Positions 1 to 7,087 of a DNA stretch of 12,743 nt are shown in pieces. This DNA is from Gemmatimonadota bacterium (GTDB taxonomy: Bacteria; Gemmatimonadota; Gemmatimonadetes; Gemmatimonadales; GWC2-71-9). Location of the stretch: NCBI GenBank assembly GCA_003222235.1, contig QHVD01000217.1, forward strand, positions 4,703 through 17,445, in the 5' to 3' direction. The notes under the pieces were generated by a model. It saw only the letters and a list, made by a program, of their open reading frames with translations. It was not told where the DNA came from and ran no database searches. The translations under genes were made by a program, and so were the position numbers. Numbering within the stretch: the stretch's first letter is position 1; every line of letters starts with the position of its first letter.

Positions 1-818
1 GTCCGGCCTGGCGGCGGGTCCGTAGCGAGTGCCCGCTCGTGCTGGCCGCGGGCACGCTCCGCCGCCGCGGCGGCCGCGGCATCGGCGAGCTCGGCCCCGG
101 CCAGCTGGAGATCGCGCAGCTCGCCGAGGAGCGTTTGCAGCGCCTTCACGCGCGCGACGACCGGTCCCGCCCGTGGCTCGAGCTCGACGACCGGCTCGAG
201 GAGATAGCGAAGCCGCTTGGCCGTGATTCTCGCGCTGTGCGCCGGGACGTCGTCCGTGGCCGACCGTAACGCCGCCAGCTCCTGCTCGAACACGGCCGCG
301 TGCTCGGAGATCAGGGTCGCGAGGACGCTCCCGTAGCTCGGCCCGTCCGGCGCGCGCTTTGCCGCGATCGCGAGCGCCTTGCGCAGCCGCCGCTCGAGGT
401 TGCCGAACCCCGGGACGACGTCGCGCCGGAGCTCTTCGTACACGCGATCACGACGCGCGGCCAGTCGGGCGTGCAACCAGGGCAGGCCGGCCCGCTTGGC
501 GGGCGGGACCTGCGTTTCCAGGTCCCTGGCCCAGGTCGCGAGCACTTCCGCATCCCGCCCCGCCGTGGTCGCCCGGGCGAGATCGCGCAGGTCCGTGCGG
601 ACCTTCTTCGGAATCGCCTGATCGAGGTAGGCCCGGAAGCCGCGGAGCGTACTGCGCATCCTGCGGAGCGCGACGCGGAAATCGTGCAGGGCTTCGTTAT
701 CGGTCCGCTCCCGCACGCGCTGCTCGGCCGCGTGGGCGGCGTCGAGCAGGTTGAGCGCGACGCGGGCCGCGGCGCGGGCGGCCGGGGCGCGGAGCAGGGC
801 GACGCGGTCTTCAGTCAC
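1..818 (-). CDS. CHAD-domain protein (3' end beyond window)
   Basis: Translating the minus strand from a GTG at 818 gives an open frame to the window edge, 272 codons, so the C-terminus is missing. Two CHAD hallmarks are visible: LHDFRVALRRMRS at residues 44-56, with the conserved His45 and the Arg48/52/53/55 cluster, and ITAKRLRYLLEP at about 198-209, with Lys201, Arg202 and Arg204. The protein is rich in Arg and Ala and looks all-helical. CHAD domains are known to bind inorganic polyphosphate through such basic residues and to locate to polyphosphate granules in some bacteria. The start overlaps the SixA stop as GTGACTGA, suggesting translational coupling, and the gene is the last one seen of the ppx-ppk1 operon. 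No CYTH domain, the frequent fusion partner, is seen in the visible part; one could lie beyond the edge. Family assignment is secure; the polyphosphate role is inferred from family and context. Confidence 0.9.
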   Translation of the reverse strand, partial: MTEDRVALLRAPAARAAARVALNLLDAAHAAEQRVRERTDNEALHDFRVALRRMRSTLRGFRAYLDQAIPKKVRTDLRDLARATTAGRDAEVLATWARDLETQVPPAKRAGLPWLHARLAARRDRVYEELRRDVVPGFGNLERRLRKALAIAAKRAPDGPSYGSVLATLISEHAAVFEQELAALRSATDDVPAHSARITAKRLRYLLEPVVELEPRAGPVVARVKALQTLLGELRDLQLAGAELADAAAAAAAERARGQHERALATDPPPGR

Positions 819-1320
819 GGCTCGGGTCGAGGCGTCGCAGGTGTTTGGGGCCGAGAAACCAGTCGAGCACGCCGGCGCCGCGCTCCACCCGGCCGGGAAA
901 CTCGATCAGGCAGGCAGCGCCCTTGCGGAACTCCAGGAACGGCCGGTCGGCGCCCGACAGCAGGGCGCTGACCAGGCGGCTGAGATCGGGTTCGTGCCCC
1001 ACGATCGCGCTCGTGCCGTTGACGGCCAGCCCGGCGAGCCAGCCGATCACGCGGTCGAGCGGTGTGCCCGGCGCGAGCTCCGGAACCCGCTCGACCTTGA
1101 GATCGCCGTAGGCTCGGGCCACGATCGTCGCCGTGTCGAACGCGCGCTTGAGGGGGCTCGAGGCGAGCAGCGCGAGGTCCTCGACGAGCTGCCTCAGCCC
1201 CTCGGCGGCCCGCTCCATCTTGGCCCGCCCCTCGGCGGTGAGCGGCCGGGTGGCGTCGTCCGCGTGGGCGTATTCCTGGCGATCGACGGCGATGGCGTGG
1301 CGAATGACGAGCAGCCGCAT
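811..1320 (-). CDS. sixA: SixA-type phosphohistidine phosphatase (histidine phosphatase superfamily)
   Basis: A 169-residue protein of the phosphoglycerate-mutase-like fold, close to the size of E. coli SixA. The catalytic RHA motif is at residues 7-9 (His8 is the phosphate acceptor), SSPLKRAFDTA at about 54-64 supplies a phosphate-pocket Arg, and VGHEPDLS at about 107-114 supplies the second catalytic His109. No signal peptide is seen, so it is probably cytosolic. SixA removes phosphate from phosphohistidine, in E. coli on phosphotransfer or PTS proteins. The ATG at 1320 is chosen because the RHA motif must sit at the N-terminus; the frame is open far upstream, but that stretch is antisense-frame shadow of ppk1. 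It lies 11 bp after the ppk1 stop and overlaps the CHAD gene, so it belongs to the polyphosphate operon. The substrate here is unknown; the phosphohistidine of PPK1 is a tempting but unproven candidate. Confidence 0.9.
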   Translation of the reverse strand: MRLLVIRHAIAVDRQEYAHADDATRPLTAEGRAKMERAAEGLRQLVEDLALLASSPLKRAFDTATIVARAYGDLKVERVPELAPGTPLDRVIGWLAGLAVNGTSAIVGHEPDLSRLVSALLSGADRPFLEFRKGAACLIEFPGRVERGAGVLDWFLGPKHLRRLDPSRD

Positions 1321-1331
1321 TCGCGCCGGAC

Positions 1332-3536
1332 CTAGTGCCGCTTGCGGGCGCGCTCGAGTCCCGGGGAAGAGGGCTCCGCGCGGGCTCCCGCGGCGCGCGG
1401 GCGTCGCGTGATCGGCTTGAACGGCGGCCGCGATCCGCCGCCGTCCCGCGCCGCTTCGCGCGCCAGATTTTGGAGCGCGACCTGGCTGCGCACGACCGAC
1501 TCGCCCTCGCGCGGCGCGCGCCGCTCGTAGGTGCCGTCCGCGCGCAACTCCCGCGCCTTCACGTTGTCGGCGAGCGACAGCGCGAGGATTTCGTTCACGA
1601 TCCGGTCCTTGAGCTTCGCGTCCGTCACCGGGAAGACGGTCTCGATGCGTCGCCAAAAGTTGCGCGGCATCCAGTCGGCGCTCGCCAGGAGGACCTCGGG
1701 ATCGCCCGCGTTCTCGAAATAGAAAACGCGGCTGTGCTCCAAGAACCGGTCCACGATGCTCGTGACGCGGATCGTATCGGAAACGCCGGGGAGCCCGGGA
1801 CGCAGACAGCAGATCCCGCGGATGATCAAATGGATGGGCACGCCCCCCTGGGATGCGCGGTACAGGGCGTCGATCACGGAGGGCTCGACCAGCGCGTTCA
1901 TCTTGACGATGATCCGGGCGGGCCGCCCGGCGCCGCCGTTCTTCACCTCGCGCCCGATCAACTCGATGATCCGCTCCCGCAATCCGAGCGGCGCCACGAG
2001 CAGCCGCTTCCACTGGTACCCCTCGGCGTATCCGGTGAGGAGGTTGAACAGGGCGCTGGTGTCCTCACCGAATGCCTGATCGCTCGTGAAGAGGCCCAGG
2101 TCGGTGTAGACGCGGGCCGTGGTGGGGTTGTAGTTCCCGGTCGAGAGATGCACGTAGCGGCGGATCTGGCCCCCCCCCCCCTCGCGGCGCACCACCAGCC
2201 CGGCCTTGCAATGCGTCTTCAAGCCGACGACGCCGTAGACGACGTGCACGCCGGCCTCCTCGAGCGCGCGGGCCCACACGATGTTGTTTTTCTCATCGAA
2301 CCGGGCCTTGAGCTCCACGAGCGCGGTCACCTCCTTGCCGTTCTGGGCGGCACGAGCCAGCGCGGAGATGATCGGACTCGGACCGCTCGTGCGATACAAG
2401 GTCTGCTTGATCGCGAGGACATCCGGATCGTTCGCCGCGCGCTCGATGAAATCCGTGACGCACCCGAACGACTCGTACGGGTGGTGCACGAGCACGTCGT
2501 GCGACCGGATGACCTCGAAGGGGTCGCCGTCCTGGGCGAGGACAGGCGGCACGCGGGGTACGAGCGGCTCGTCGCGCAGCACGTCGAACCCCTCCAGGCG
2601 GTGGAGCGCGAGCAGCGCGGTGAGATCGAGGGGGCCGTCGACGCGATAGACGTCGGCGGCCGCGAGCTTGTGCTCATCGGTCAGCGTCGCGATGAAGTCG
2701 TCGTCGGCATCGGCGGTGACCTCGAGACGCACGGGATCGCTGCGGATACGTTGCCGCAGACTTTCTTCGATCATCGCCAGCAGGTCCTGGGCGTCCTCCT
2801 CCTCGAGCGTCAGATCGGTGTTCCGGGTGATCCGAAACACGGCGTGCCGCACGACGCGCATTCCCCTGAACAGTCCCTCGAGATGGTTGGCGACGATGTC
2901 CTCGAGCAGGATGAAACGAACCCGGCCGGGCGCCCGGGAGACCACGACCACTCGATCGAGCACCGCCGGGACCTGAACCACGGCGAAGCGACGGCGGGGC
3001 GTCGCGCCGTTCGGGCGATCGATCAGGAGGGCGATATTGAGCGTCTTGTTGTGAACGTGGGGGAACGGGTGCCCCGGATCGATCGCGAGCGGCGTGAGCA
3101 CCGGGAAGATGCTCGACTGAAACAGCGCGTCGACCGTTTGCCGCTCGGCGTCGGTGAGCCCGCCGTACGCGATCCGCTCGATCCCCTGCGTCGCAAGACC
3201 CGGGAAGACGTGCGTTTGCAGGATCCGGTATTGCTCGGCGACGAGCGCGTGCGCGCGACCCGCGATCGCGGCGATCTGCTCGGCCGGAGACATGCCGTCC
3301 GCGCCAAAGTCCTGCGGCTCCACGCCGGCGTACGCCTGCTGCTGCAATCCCGCCACTCGAATCTCGAAGAACTCGTCGAGATTGGAGCTGAAGATGGCGA
3401 GAAACTTGAGACGTTCCAGCCAGGGATTGGACGGATCCGCCGCTTCCTCGAGCACCCGGGCGTTGAACTCGAGCCACGACAGCTCGCGGTTCAAGTAATG
3501 GTCGCGCGGGAACGCGGGCAGGCCGGGCTGCGTCAT
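1332..3536 (-). CDS. ppk1: Polyphosphate kinase 1
   Basis: A 734-residue protein that makes long-chain polyphosphate from the gamma-phosphate of ATP, reversibly, through a phosphohistidine. The N-terminal domain opens with the family signature YLNRELSWLEFNARVLEEA (residues 14-32). The first phospholipase-D-like motif carries the predicted autophosphorylated His442 in GLKTHCK, followed by the STGNYN stretch near 464; the second carries His601 in EHSRVFYF. The length matches the family, apart from a basic, Pro/Arg-rich tail from about residue 692 that looks disordered. The ATG at 3536 overlaps the ppx stop as ATGA, and an AAGGGGGG-like ribosome-binding site lies within the ppx 3' end, so the two are translationally coupled. 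Oddity: codons 452-456 contain a run of 12 G only ten residues after His442, where other members have fewer glycines. The frame is intact as given. Confidence 0.97.
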   Translation of the reverse strand: MTQPGLPAFPRDHYLNRELSWLEFNARVLEEAADPSNPWLERLKFLAIFSSNLDEFFEIRVAGLQQQAYAGVEPQDFGADGMSPAEQIAAIAGRAHALVAEQYRILQTHVFPGLATQGIERIAYGGLTDAERQTVDALFQSSIFPVLTPLAIDPGHPFPHVHNKTLNIALLIDRPNGATPRRRFAVVQVPAVLDRVVVVSRAPGRVRFILLEDIVANHLEGLFRGMRVVRHAVFRITRNTDLTLEEEDAQDLLAMIEESLRQRIRSDPVRLEVTADADDDFIATLTDEHKLAAADVYRVDGPLDLTALLALHRLEGFDVLRDEPLVPRVPPVLAQDGDPFEVIRSHDVLVHHPYESFGCVTDFIERAANDPDVLAIKQTLYRTSGPSPIISALARAAQNGKEVTALVELKARFDEKNNIVWARALEEAGVHVVYGVVGLKTHCKAGLVVRREGGGGQIRRYVHLSTGNYNPTTARVYTDLGLFTSDQAFGEDTSALFNLLTGYAEGYQWKRLLVAPLGLRERIIELIGREVKNGGAGRPARIIVKMNALVEPSVIDALYRASQGGVPIHLIIRGICCLRPGLPGVSDTIRVTSIVDRFLEHSRVFYFENAGDPEVLLASADWMPRNFWRRIETVFPVTDAKLKDRIVNEILALSLADNVKARELRADGTYERRAPREGESVVRSQVALQNLAREAARDGGGSRPPFKPITRRPRAAGARAEPSSPGLERARKRH
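2170..2181 (-). repeat. 12-G homopolymer inside ppk1
   Basis: Twelve consecutive C on the plus strand read as G on the coding strand, encoding the end of Glu452 and Gly453-456 of PPK1. The tract lies between the catalytic His442 motif and the conserved YVHLSTGNYN segment. A one-base length change would frameshift the protein inside its active-site domain. It may be a real slippage-prone tract or a length error in the assembly; the sequence alone cannot tell. Confidence 0.9.
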
Positions 3537-5197
3537 GCTGCGCCCCCCTTCCGTCCGGCGGGCGCCGGCCGCTCGGCGGCGTGCCCCGGGCGCGACCAGG
3601 CGAGGGTCAACTCGCTCCGGAACGCCCGCTCGAACAGGTCGGCCTTGCGCTGCGCGTCGTCCAGCTCGATGGCCGGGTCGCGCGTCGCGGTCACGCGCAC
3701 ACGCACCCGGCCCTCGCCCGTCCGGCAGCGCACGCCCGTGACAACCTGCGCATGCGTCCGGTCGAGGCCGTCGGCGACGCGCAGGATGCCGCTCAGCCGC
3801 CGTACGAGGCGTCGCTCCCCCCGGTCCAGCCGAGCGAAGTTGCGGTGGCGCCGTTTCGGAAACGCGCGCCGGTGGTAGCGCGCCACGTTGGCGATCAGCT
3901 CGATCTCGCGCGCCGAGAAGCCGTGCAGATCACCATGCATGATCAGGTGGTAGGCGTGCTTGTGGTGCTTCTCGTGATTGATCAGATACCCCACGTCGTG
4001 CAGCAGCGCCGCCGCCTGCAGAATGTCCCGCCCGGGTGGCGGGAGGGCGAAGGCGTCGCGCAGCGCGTCGAACAGCCAGCCGCAAACCTCCGCCACGTGC
4101 TCGCAGTGCCGCTCGTTGGAGCGACACTGGCGGGCAAACCGGCGCGCCGCTTCTAGCCGGGTCGTGGCGGGCGCAGCCGGCGCGACCACGCCCGGAAGAT
4201 CCTCGATCATCGACAGCAGCACGCCATCCCGGATCCCTCGCTCGTTCACGAGCACGCGCAGCGTGCCGAGCCGCCTGGTCAGACGTGCGACGACCGCCAC
4301 CCCCGCGACGATGATGTCGGCCCGCGTCGGGTCCAGCCCCGCCATCTCGCGGCGCGCCGCGAGCGGGCTCTCCCGCAGCCGATCGAGCAGCCGCACCAGC
4401 TCCGCCCGGCTGAGCGTGTAATCGCGTACCGGCGTAATGCGTCCGTCGCGCTCCGCCTGCGCCATCGCGGCGAGATTCGTGAACGTGCCGCCGCTGCCGA
4501 TCATGACCTCCGCGGCGAACGGCGGCGCGCCGATCGCATGGTCGATTTCCTGATCGATGGCGCGCCGCAGCTCCTTCCAGTCCCGGTTCTTGAGGGGATC
4601 GGATCGCACGTAGCGCTCGGTCAGGCGAACCGCGCCGAGCGGCAGGGAGTGCAGCTGCTCGATGACGCCGCCGGCGGCCAGAATGACCTCGGCGCTCCCT
4701 CCGCCGATGTCCACGATCGCCGTCAGACGATCGTCCAACCGGTAATGCCGGGCGACGCTCTTGAAGACGAGCCTCGCTTCTTCCTCGGGGGAGACGACCT
4801 CGACGCGGACGCGAAGGCGTCGCCAGGCTTGCGCGCAGAACTCAGGACCGTTCGAGGCTTCGCGAACGGCGCTCGTGGCGATGGCGCGGAGATCCTGGAC
4901 CCCGAACCCTTCGGCGATGGCCTTCATCCTCCCGAGCGTCTGGAGCGAGTGCTCCATGGTCTCGGTCGCGAGCTTTCCGGTTTCGGCGAGGCCCCGGCCG
5001 AGTCTCGTCATCTCGCGATCTTCATCGAGCACGCGATACGTGCCGTCCGGCTGAATCTCCGCGACCACGAGCCGCACGGAGTTGGTGCCGATGTCTACGG
5101 CCGCGAGCCGGGGGAGCGCACTCCGTTCCGGAACGGCCGCGGTGGGCGGTGCGCTCGTCGGCTCCGTGGCTTCAGCGACAGCACGTGTCGTGATCAT
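3533..5197 (-). CDS. ppx: Exopolyphosphatase / GppA-family phosphatase with C-terminal HD domain
   Basis: A 554-residue ASKHA-fold phosphatase that would remove terminal phosphate from polyphosphate and/or pppGpp. The first nucleotide-binding motif AAVDIGTNSVRLVV is at residues 32-45, TSAVREASNG at 108-117 (region of the catalytic Glu), SPEEEARLVF at 136-145, VDIGGGSAEV at 162-171 and GSGGTF at 234-239. A C-terminal HD domain follows: His367, ALLHDVGYLINHEKHHKHAY around His400-Asp401, and ARYHRR with His442, consistent with the helical domain of long PPX enzymes. The frame is open back to an ATG at 5314, but the 39 extra residues look unrelated to the family, so the ATG at 5197 is preferred; its ribosome-binding site is weak. 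It is the first gene of the minus-strand operon and overlaps ppk1 by 4 bp. PPX cannot be told from GppA by eye; adjacency to ppk1 favours polyphosphate. Confidence 0.93.
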   Translation of the reverse strand: MITTRAVAEATEPTSAPPTAAVPERSALPRLAAVDIGTNSVRLVVAEIQPDGTYRVLDEDREMTRLGRGLAETGKLATETMEHSLQTLGRMKAIAEGFGVQDLRAIATSAVREASNGPEFCAQAWRRLRVRVEVVSPEEEARLVFKSVARHYRLDDRLTAIVDIGGGSAEVILAAGGVIEQLHSLPLGAVRLTERYVRSDPLKNRDWKELRRAIDQEIDHAIGAPPFAAEVMIGSGGTFTNLAAMAQAERDGRITPVRDYTLSRAELVRLLDRLRESPLAARREMAGLDPTRADIIVAGVAVVARLTRRLGTLRVLVNERGIRDGVLLSMIEDLPGVVAPAAPATTRLEAARRFARQCRSNERHCEHVAEVCGWLFDALRDAFALPPPGRDILQAAALLHDVGYLINHEKHHKHAYHLIMHGDLHGFSAREIELIANVARYHRRAFPKRRHRNFARLDRGERRLVRRLSGILRVADGLDRTHAQVVTGVRCRTGEGRVRVRVTATRDPAIELDDAQRKADLFERAFRSELTLAWSRPGHAAERPAPAGRKGGAA

Positions 5198-5264
5198 TCG
5201 ATCCAGCGTGGGCTGGGGGACCAAGAAGGCCGGAAATCTACACCGTTGCGGGCAAGACTGGAGC

Positions 5265-5275
5265 GTAACCGTTAC
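5265..5275. promoter_or_regulatory. Short inverted repeat GTAAC-C-GTTAC
   Basis: GTAAC and GTTAC are perfect inverted arms around a single C, 68-78 bp upstream of the ppx start and 141 bp upstream of ppk2. The stretch can also be read as the near-direct repeats GTAACC and GTTACC. A dimeric regulator site is possible. It does not match the PhoB consensus well enough for me to call a Pho box. Confidence 0.35.
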
Positions 5276-5345
5276 CAACGTGCATCGGGGCGGCGCCCGC
5301 ACGTTCCGCGCCATGGTCTAACGGTCTGGCTGCAGCGAACTTCCA

Positions 5346-5374
5346 TGCGCCGCGGCGCACCGGTGCGCGGCGCA
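5346..5374. promoter_or_regulatory. Strong palindrome in the ppk2 upstream region
   Basis: The core GCGCACCGGTGCGC (5355-5368) is a perfect 14-bp palindrome. The outer arms TGCGCC (5346-5351) and GGCGCA (5369-5374) pair as well, leaving only GCG (5352-5354) unpaired, so 13 base pairs can form. It ends 41 bp before the ppk2 ATG and lacks a T-run, so it is more like an operator or a 5'-leader hairpin than a terminator. High GC makes chance palindromes commoner, but this one is long. Confidence 0.5.
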
Positions 5375-5415
5375 GTAGCTTCGCCCGTAACCTTTTCTAG
5401 AGGAGCGCGGACGAG

Positions 5416-6222
5416 ATGAAGCTGCGCGACAAGCTGGTCGTCCCTCCGCGGAAGCCGGTCACCCTCGCCGATTGGGATCCCGGCGACACGCACGGGTTCG
5501 ACAAAGAACCGGCGATCGAGAAGATCGAGACGAGTATCGCGCGCCTCGACGAGCTGCAGTACTTGATGTACGCCGAGCACCGGCGCGCGTTGCTCGTCGT
5601 GCTCCAGGGGATGGACGCCGCGGGTAAAGATGGAACGATTCGTCACGTCATGAGGGGCTTCAATCCGCAAGGCTGCCGCGTGACGGCGTTCAAGACGCCC
5701 ACGGCGGAGGAGGCGGACCACGATTTCCTGTGGCGCGTGCACCGCGCCGTGCCGCCGCGAGGAGACATCGCCATCTTCAACCGATCGCACTACGAGGACG
5801 TGCTGATCGCGCGCGTGCGCAAGTTGGTGCCCAAGGACATGTGGTCTCGCCGCTACGACGAGATCAACCGGTTCGAGCAGCTGCTGGCCGAGAACGGCGT
5901 CGTCGTCGTGAAGTTCCTCCTGCACATCAGCAGGGACGAGCAGCGACGCCGGTTCGAGGAGCGGCTGCACGATCCCGCGAAGCAATGGAAGCTCTCGCCC
6001 GGCGACTTCGAGGACCGAAAGAACTGGGACGAGTACGCCGCGGCGTACGAAGAGGCCCTGGCCCGCTGCAGCACGCCAGACGCGCCGTGGTTCATCGTGC
6101 CGGCGAACAAGAAGTGGTTCCGCAACCTCGCGGTCTCGCACATTCTCATCGAGACGCTCGAGGCCCTCGACATGCGATTCCCCAAGCCGTCGTTCGACGT
6201 ATCGGGGATCGAGTTGGCCTGA
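5416..6222 (+). CDS. ppk2: PPK2-family polyphosphate:nucleotide phosphotransferase (class III-like)
   Basis: A 268-residue P-loop kinase that moves phosphate from polyphosphate to nucleoside mono- or diphosphates. The Walker A motif GMDAAGKDGT is at residues 65-74, the Walker B region with the class-typical FNRSHYEDVL at 121-130, and RVRKLVP in the lid region at 133-139; the segments LLHISRDEQRRRFEERL and PANKKWFRN also match the family. Length and motifs resemble the class III enzyme of Meiothermus ruber, which phosphorylates both AMP and ADP, so that activity is likely here. It is cytosolic and has no signal peptide. AGGAG at 5401-5405 lies 10 bp upstream of the ATG. It is transcribed divergently from the ppk1 operon, so polymer synthesis and nucleotide regeneration sit side by side. 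A weak hairpin follows the stop (GGGTC-CACC-GACCC, 6225-6238) without a T-run. Class assignment is from remembered motifs, not an alignment. Confidence 0.95.
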   Translation: MKLRDKLVVPPRKPVTLADWDPGDTHGFDKEPAIEKIETSIARLDELQYLMYAEHRRALLVVLQGMDAAGKDGTIRHVMRGFNPQGCRVTAFKTPTAEEADHDFLWRVHRAVPPRGDIAIFNRSHYEDVLIARVRKLVPKDMWSRRYDEINRFEQLLAENGVVVVKFLLHISRDEQRRRFEERLHDPAKQWKLSPGDFEDRKNWDEYAAAYEEALARCSTPDAPWFIVPANKKWFRNLAVSHILIETLEALDMRFPKPSFDVSGIELA

Positions 6223-6293
6223 CGGGGTCCACCGACCCGCTCTCGTGACTCGCCGCACTGTGCCGTCCGGGGGGCGGGGACTATTTTGGCGAC

Positions 6294-6905
6294 ATGGGCA
6301 ATCGAGGCTCGGCTCAGCGCACGGTGATCGCCGTCGCGCGCCGCGCTTGGCGCGCGCTCGGCCGGCTGCTCCGCGCCTGGCGCGGCCGACCAGGCCCATC
6401 GCTCGACGTCGGCCTGCCGCAGTGGGCGGAGGTGGACAAACGACGCCGCGCGCATATCCGGCGCGTCGCGGCGCTCGTGGAGCGGTGGGCCGAGGAGATG
6501 GAGGTCCCCAAGCGAGAGCGCGCCCGCTGGCTCAGGGCCGTGTGGCTGCACGACGCGCTGCGCGACGCCCGGCTGCCGAAGGGAACGACGCACGGCGCCG
6601 CCGCGGCCGATCGCGCCGCCCGCCAGGGCGAGTCCGACGCCGGCGTGCTCGATGCCGTCCGCTATCACTCGATCGGGTACGCGGGCTGGGACGCCGCCGG
6701 CCGGATGCTCTACCTCGCCGACTATCTGGAGCCCGGCCGCCGGGGCCGCCGCAAGACACGCGCCCGGCTCGCCGAGCGCGTGCCGCGCGATCCTGACCGA
6801 GTGCTGCGCGAAGTGGTCAAGCAGCAGATACGCGGCCGGCTGCGCGCCGGCCGGACGATCCATCCCCTCACGCTCGAGTTCTGGAACTCACTCGACGGAG
6901 ACTGA
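6294..6905 (+). CDS. YqeK-like HD-domain hydrolase
   Basis: A 203-residue HD-superfamily protein. The pattern of metal ligands is that of YqeK: His54, His86-Asp87 in VWLHDALRD, His100-Gly101, His125 in AVRYHSIGYAG and Asp143 in LYLADYLEPGRR. YqeK proteins hydrolyse diadenosine tetraphosphate (Ap4A) symmetrically to two ADP; ADP is a PPK2 substrate, so the context is fitting. The first 45 residues are Arg-rich and not part of the usual family core. The ATG at 6294 lacks a clear ribosome-binding site, and a later start near the HD domain is possible. It follows ppk2 by 71 bp on the same strand and may be co-transcribed. In many bacteria yqeK lies next to nadD and rsfS; here it does not. Family call is good, the exact substrate is not shown. 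Confidence 0.82.
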   Translation: MGNRGSAQRTVIAVARRAWRALGRLLRAWRGRPGPSLDVGLPQWAEVDKRRRAHIRRVAALVERWAEEMEVPKRERARWLRAVWLHDALRDARLPKGTTHGAAAADRAARQGESDAGVLDAVRYHSIGYAGWDAAGRMLYLADYLEPGRRGRRKTRARLAERVPRDPDRVLREVVKQQIRGRLRAGRTIHPLTLEFWNSLDGD

Positions 6906-7011
6906 AGCGGCTCTACACGGCGGCGCCGTCGCGGGCTCCTCCCACCGATCTGCGTAGCGGCGGAACCTGAGCCCAGGCGAGAATTGCCTAATGACCGGAC
7001 GCGGGCGGTCC

Positions 7012-7085
7012 GTCTTGAAAGACCCGGGGGGGGGGCGCACCGGCGTCCTTCAGGACGCGCCCGGGCCGAGGCCGCCCTTCAGGGC
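7012..7085. repeat. Cluster of three small hairpins, two with TTCA loops
   Basis: Three perfect dyads follow each other: GTCTT-GA-AAGAC (7012-7023), GCGTCC-TTCA-GGACGC (7043-7058) and GCCC-TTCA-GGGC (7074-7085). A third TTCA, inside the repeat at 7110-7113, is flanked by weaker pairing (CTC/GGG). The TTCA elements are spaced 29 and 32 bp apart. There is no T-run. It could be a structured RNA, a tandem transcription-attenuating element or REP-like sequence. Confidence 0.55.
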
Positions 7086-7087
7086 GT

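Larger units (their letters stand above)
5198..5415. promoter_or_regulatory. Divergent intergenic region between ppx (minus) and ppk2 (plus)
   Basis: This 218-bp gap must hold the start signals for both the ppx-ppk1-sixA-CHAD operon and ppk2. I found no convincing sigma-70 -35/-10 pair for either direction; a TAGATT on the minus strand at 5235-5240 has no good -35 partner. Two dyads stand out (5265-5275 and 5346-5374, listed separately). GTAACC occurs at 5265-5270 and again at 5387-5392, 24 bp before the ppk2 start. Ppk2 has a clear AGGAG at 5401-5405. Confidence 0.6.

Noticed and set aside
1321..2013. Long N-terminal extension of the SixA reading frame
   Set aside because: It lies inside ppk1 in another frame, is Arg/Ala-rich without homology features, and the RHA motif is expected at the very N-terminus.
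1335..3878. Plus-strand open frame of 847 codons opposite ppk1 and the end of ppx
   Set aside because: It is an antisense shadow from high-GC third positions; the minus strand carries the full PPK1 motifs, and the plus translation has no recognisable domain.
5265..5275. Pho box for the polyphosphate genes
   Set aside because: The GTAACC/GTTACC pair does not show the PhoB 11-bp direct-repeat pattern; only the dyad is reported.
5198..5314. 39-residue N-terminal extension of PPX from an ATG at 5314
   Set aside because: The residues do not resemble the family and the gap would lose room for promoters; the ATG at 5197 gives a normal length.
5272..6399. Minus-strand open frame of 375 codons across ppk2
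   Set aside because: It is a shadow of the PPK2 gene, whose Walker motifs and family-length protein are unambiguous on the plus strand.
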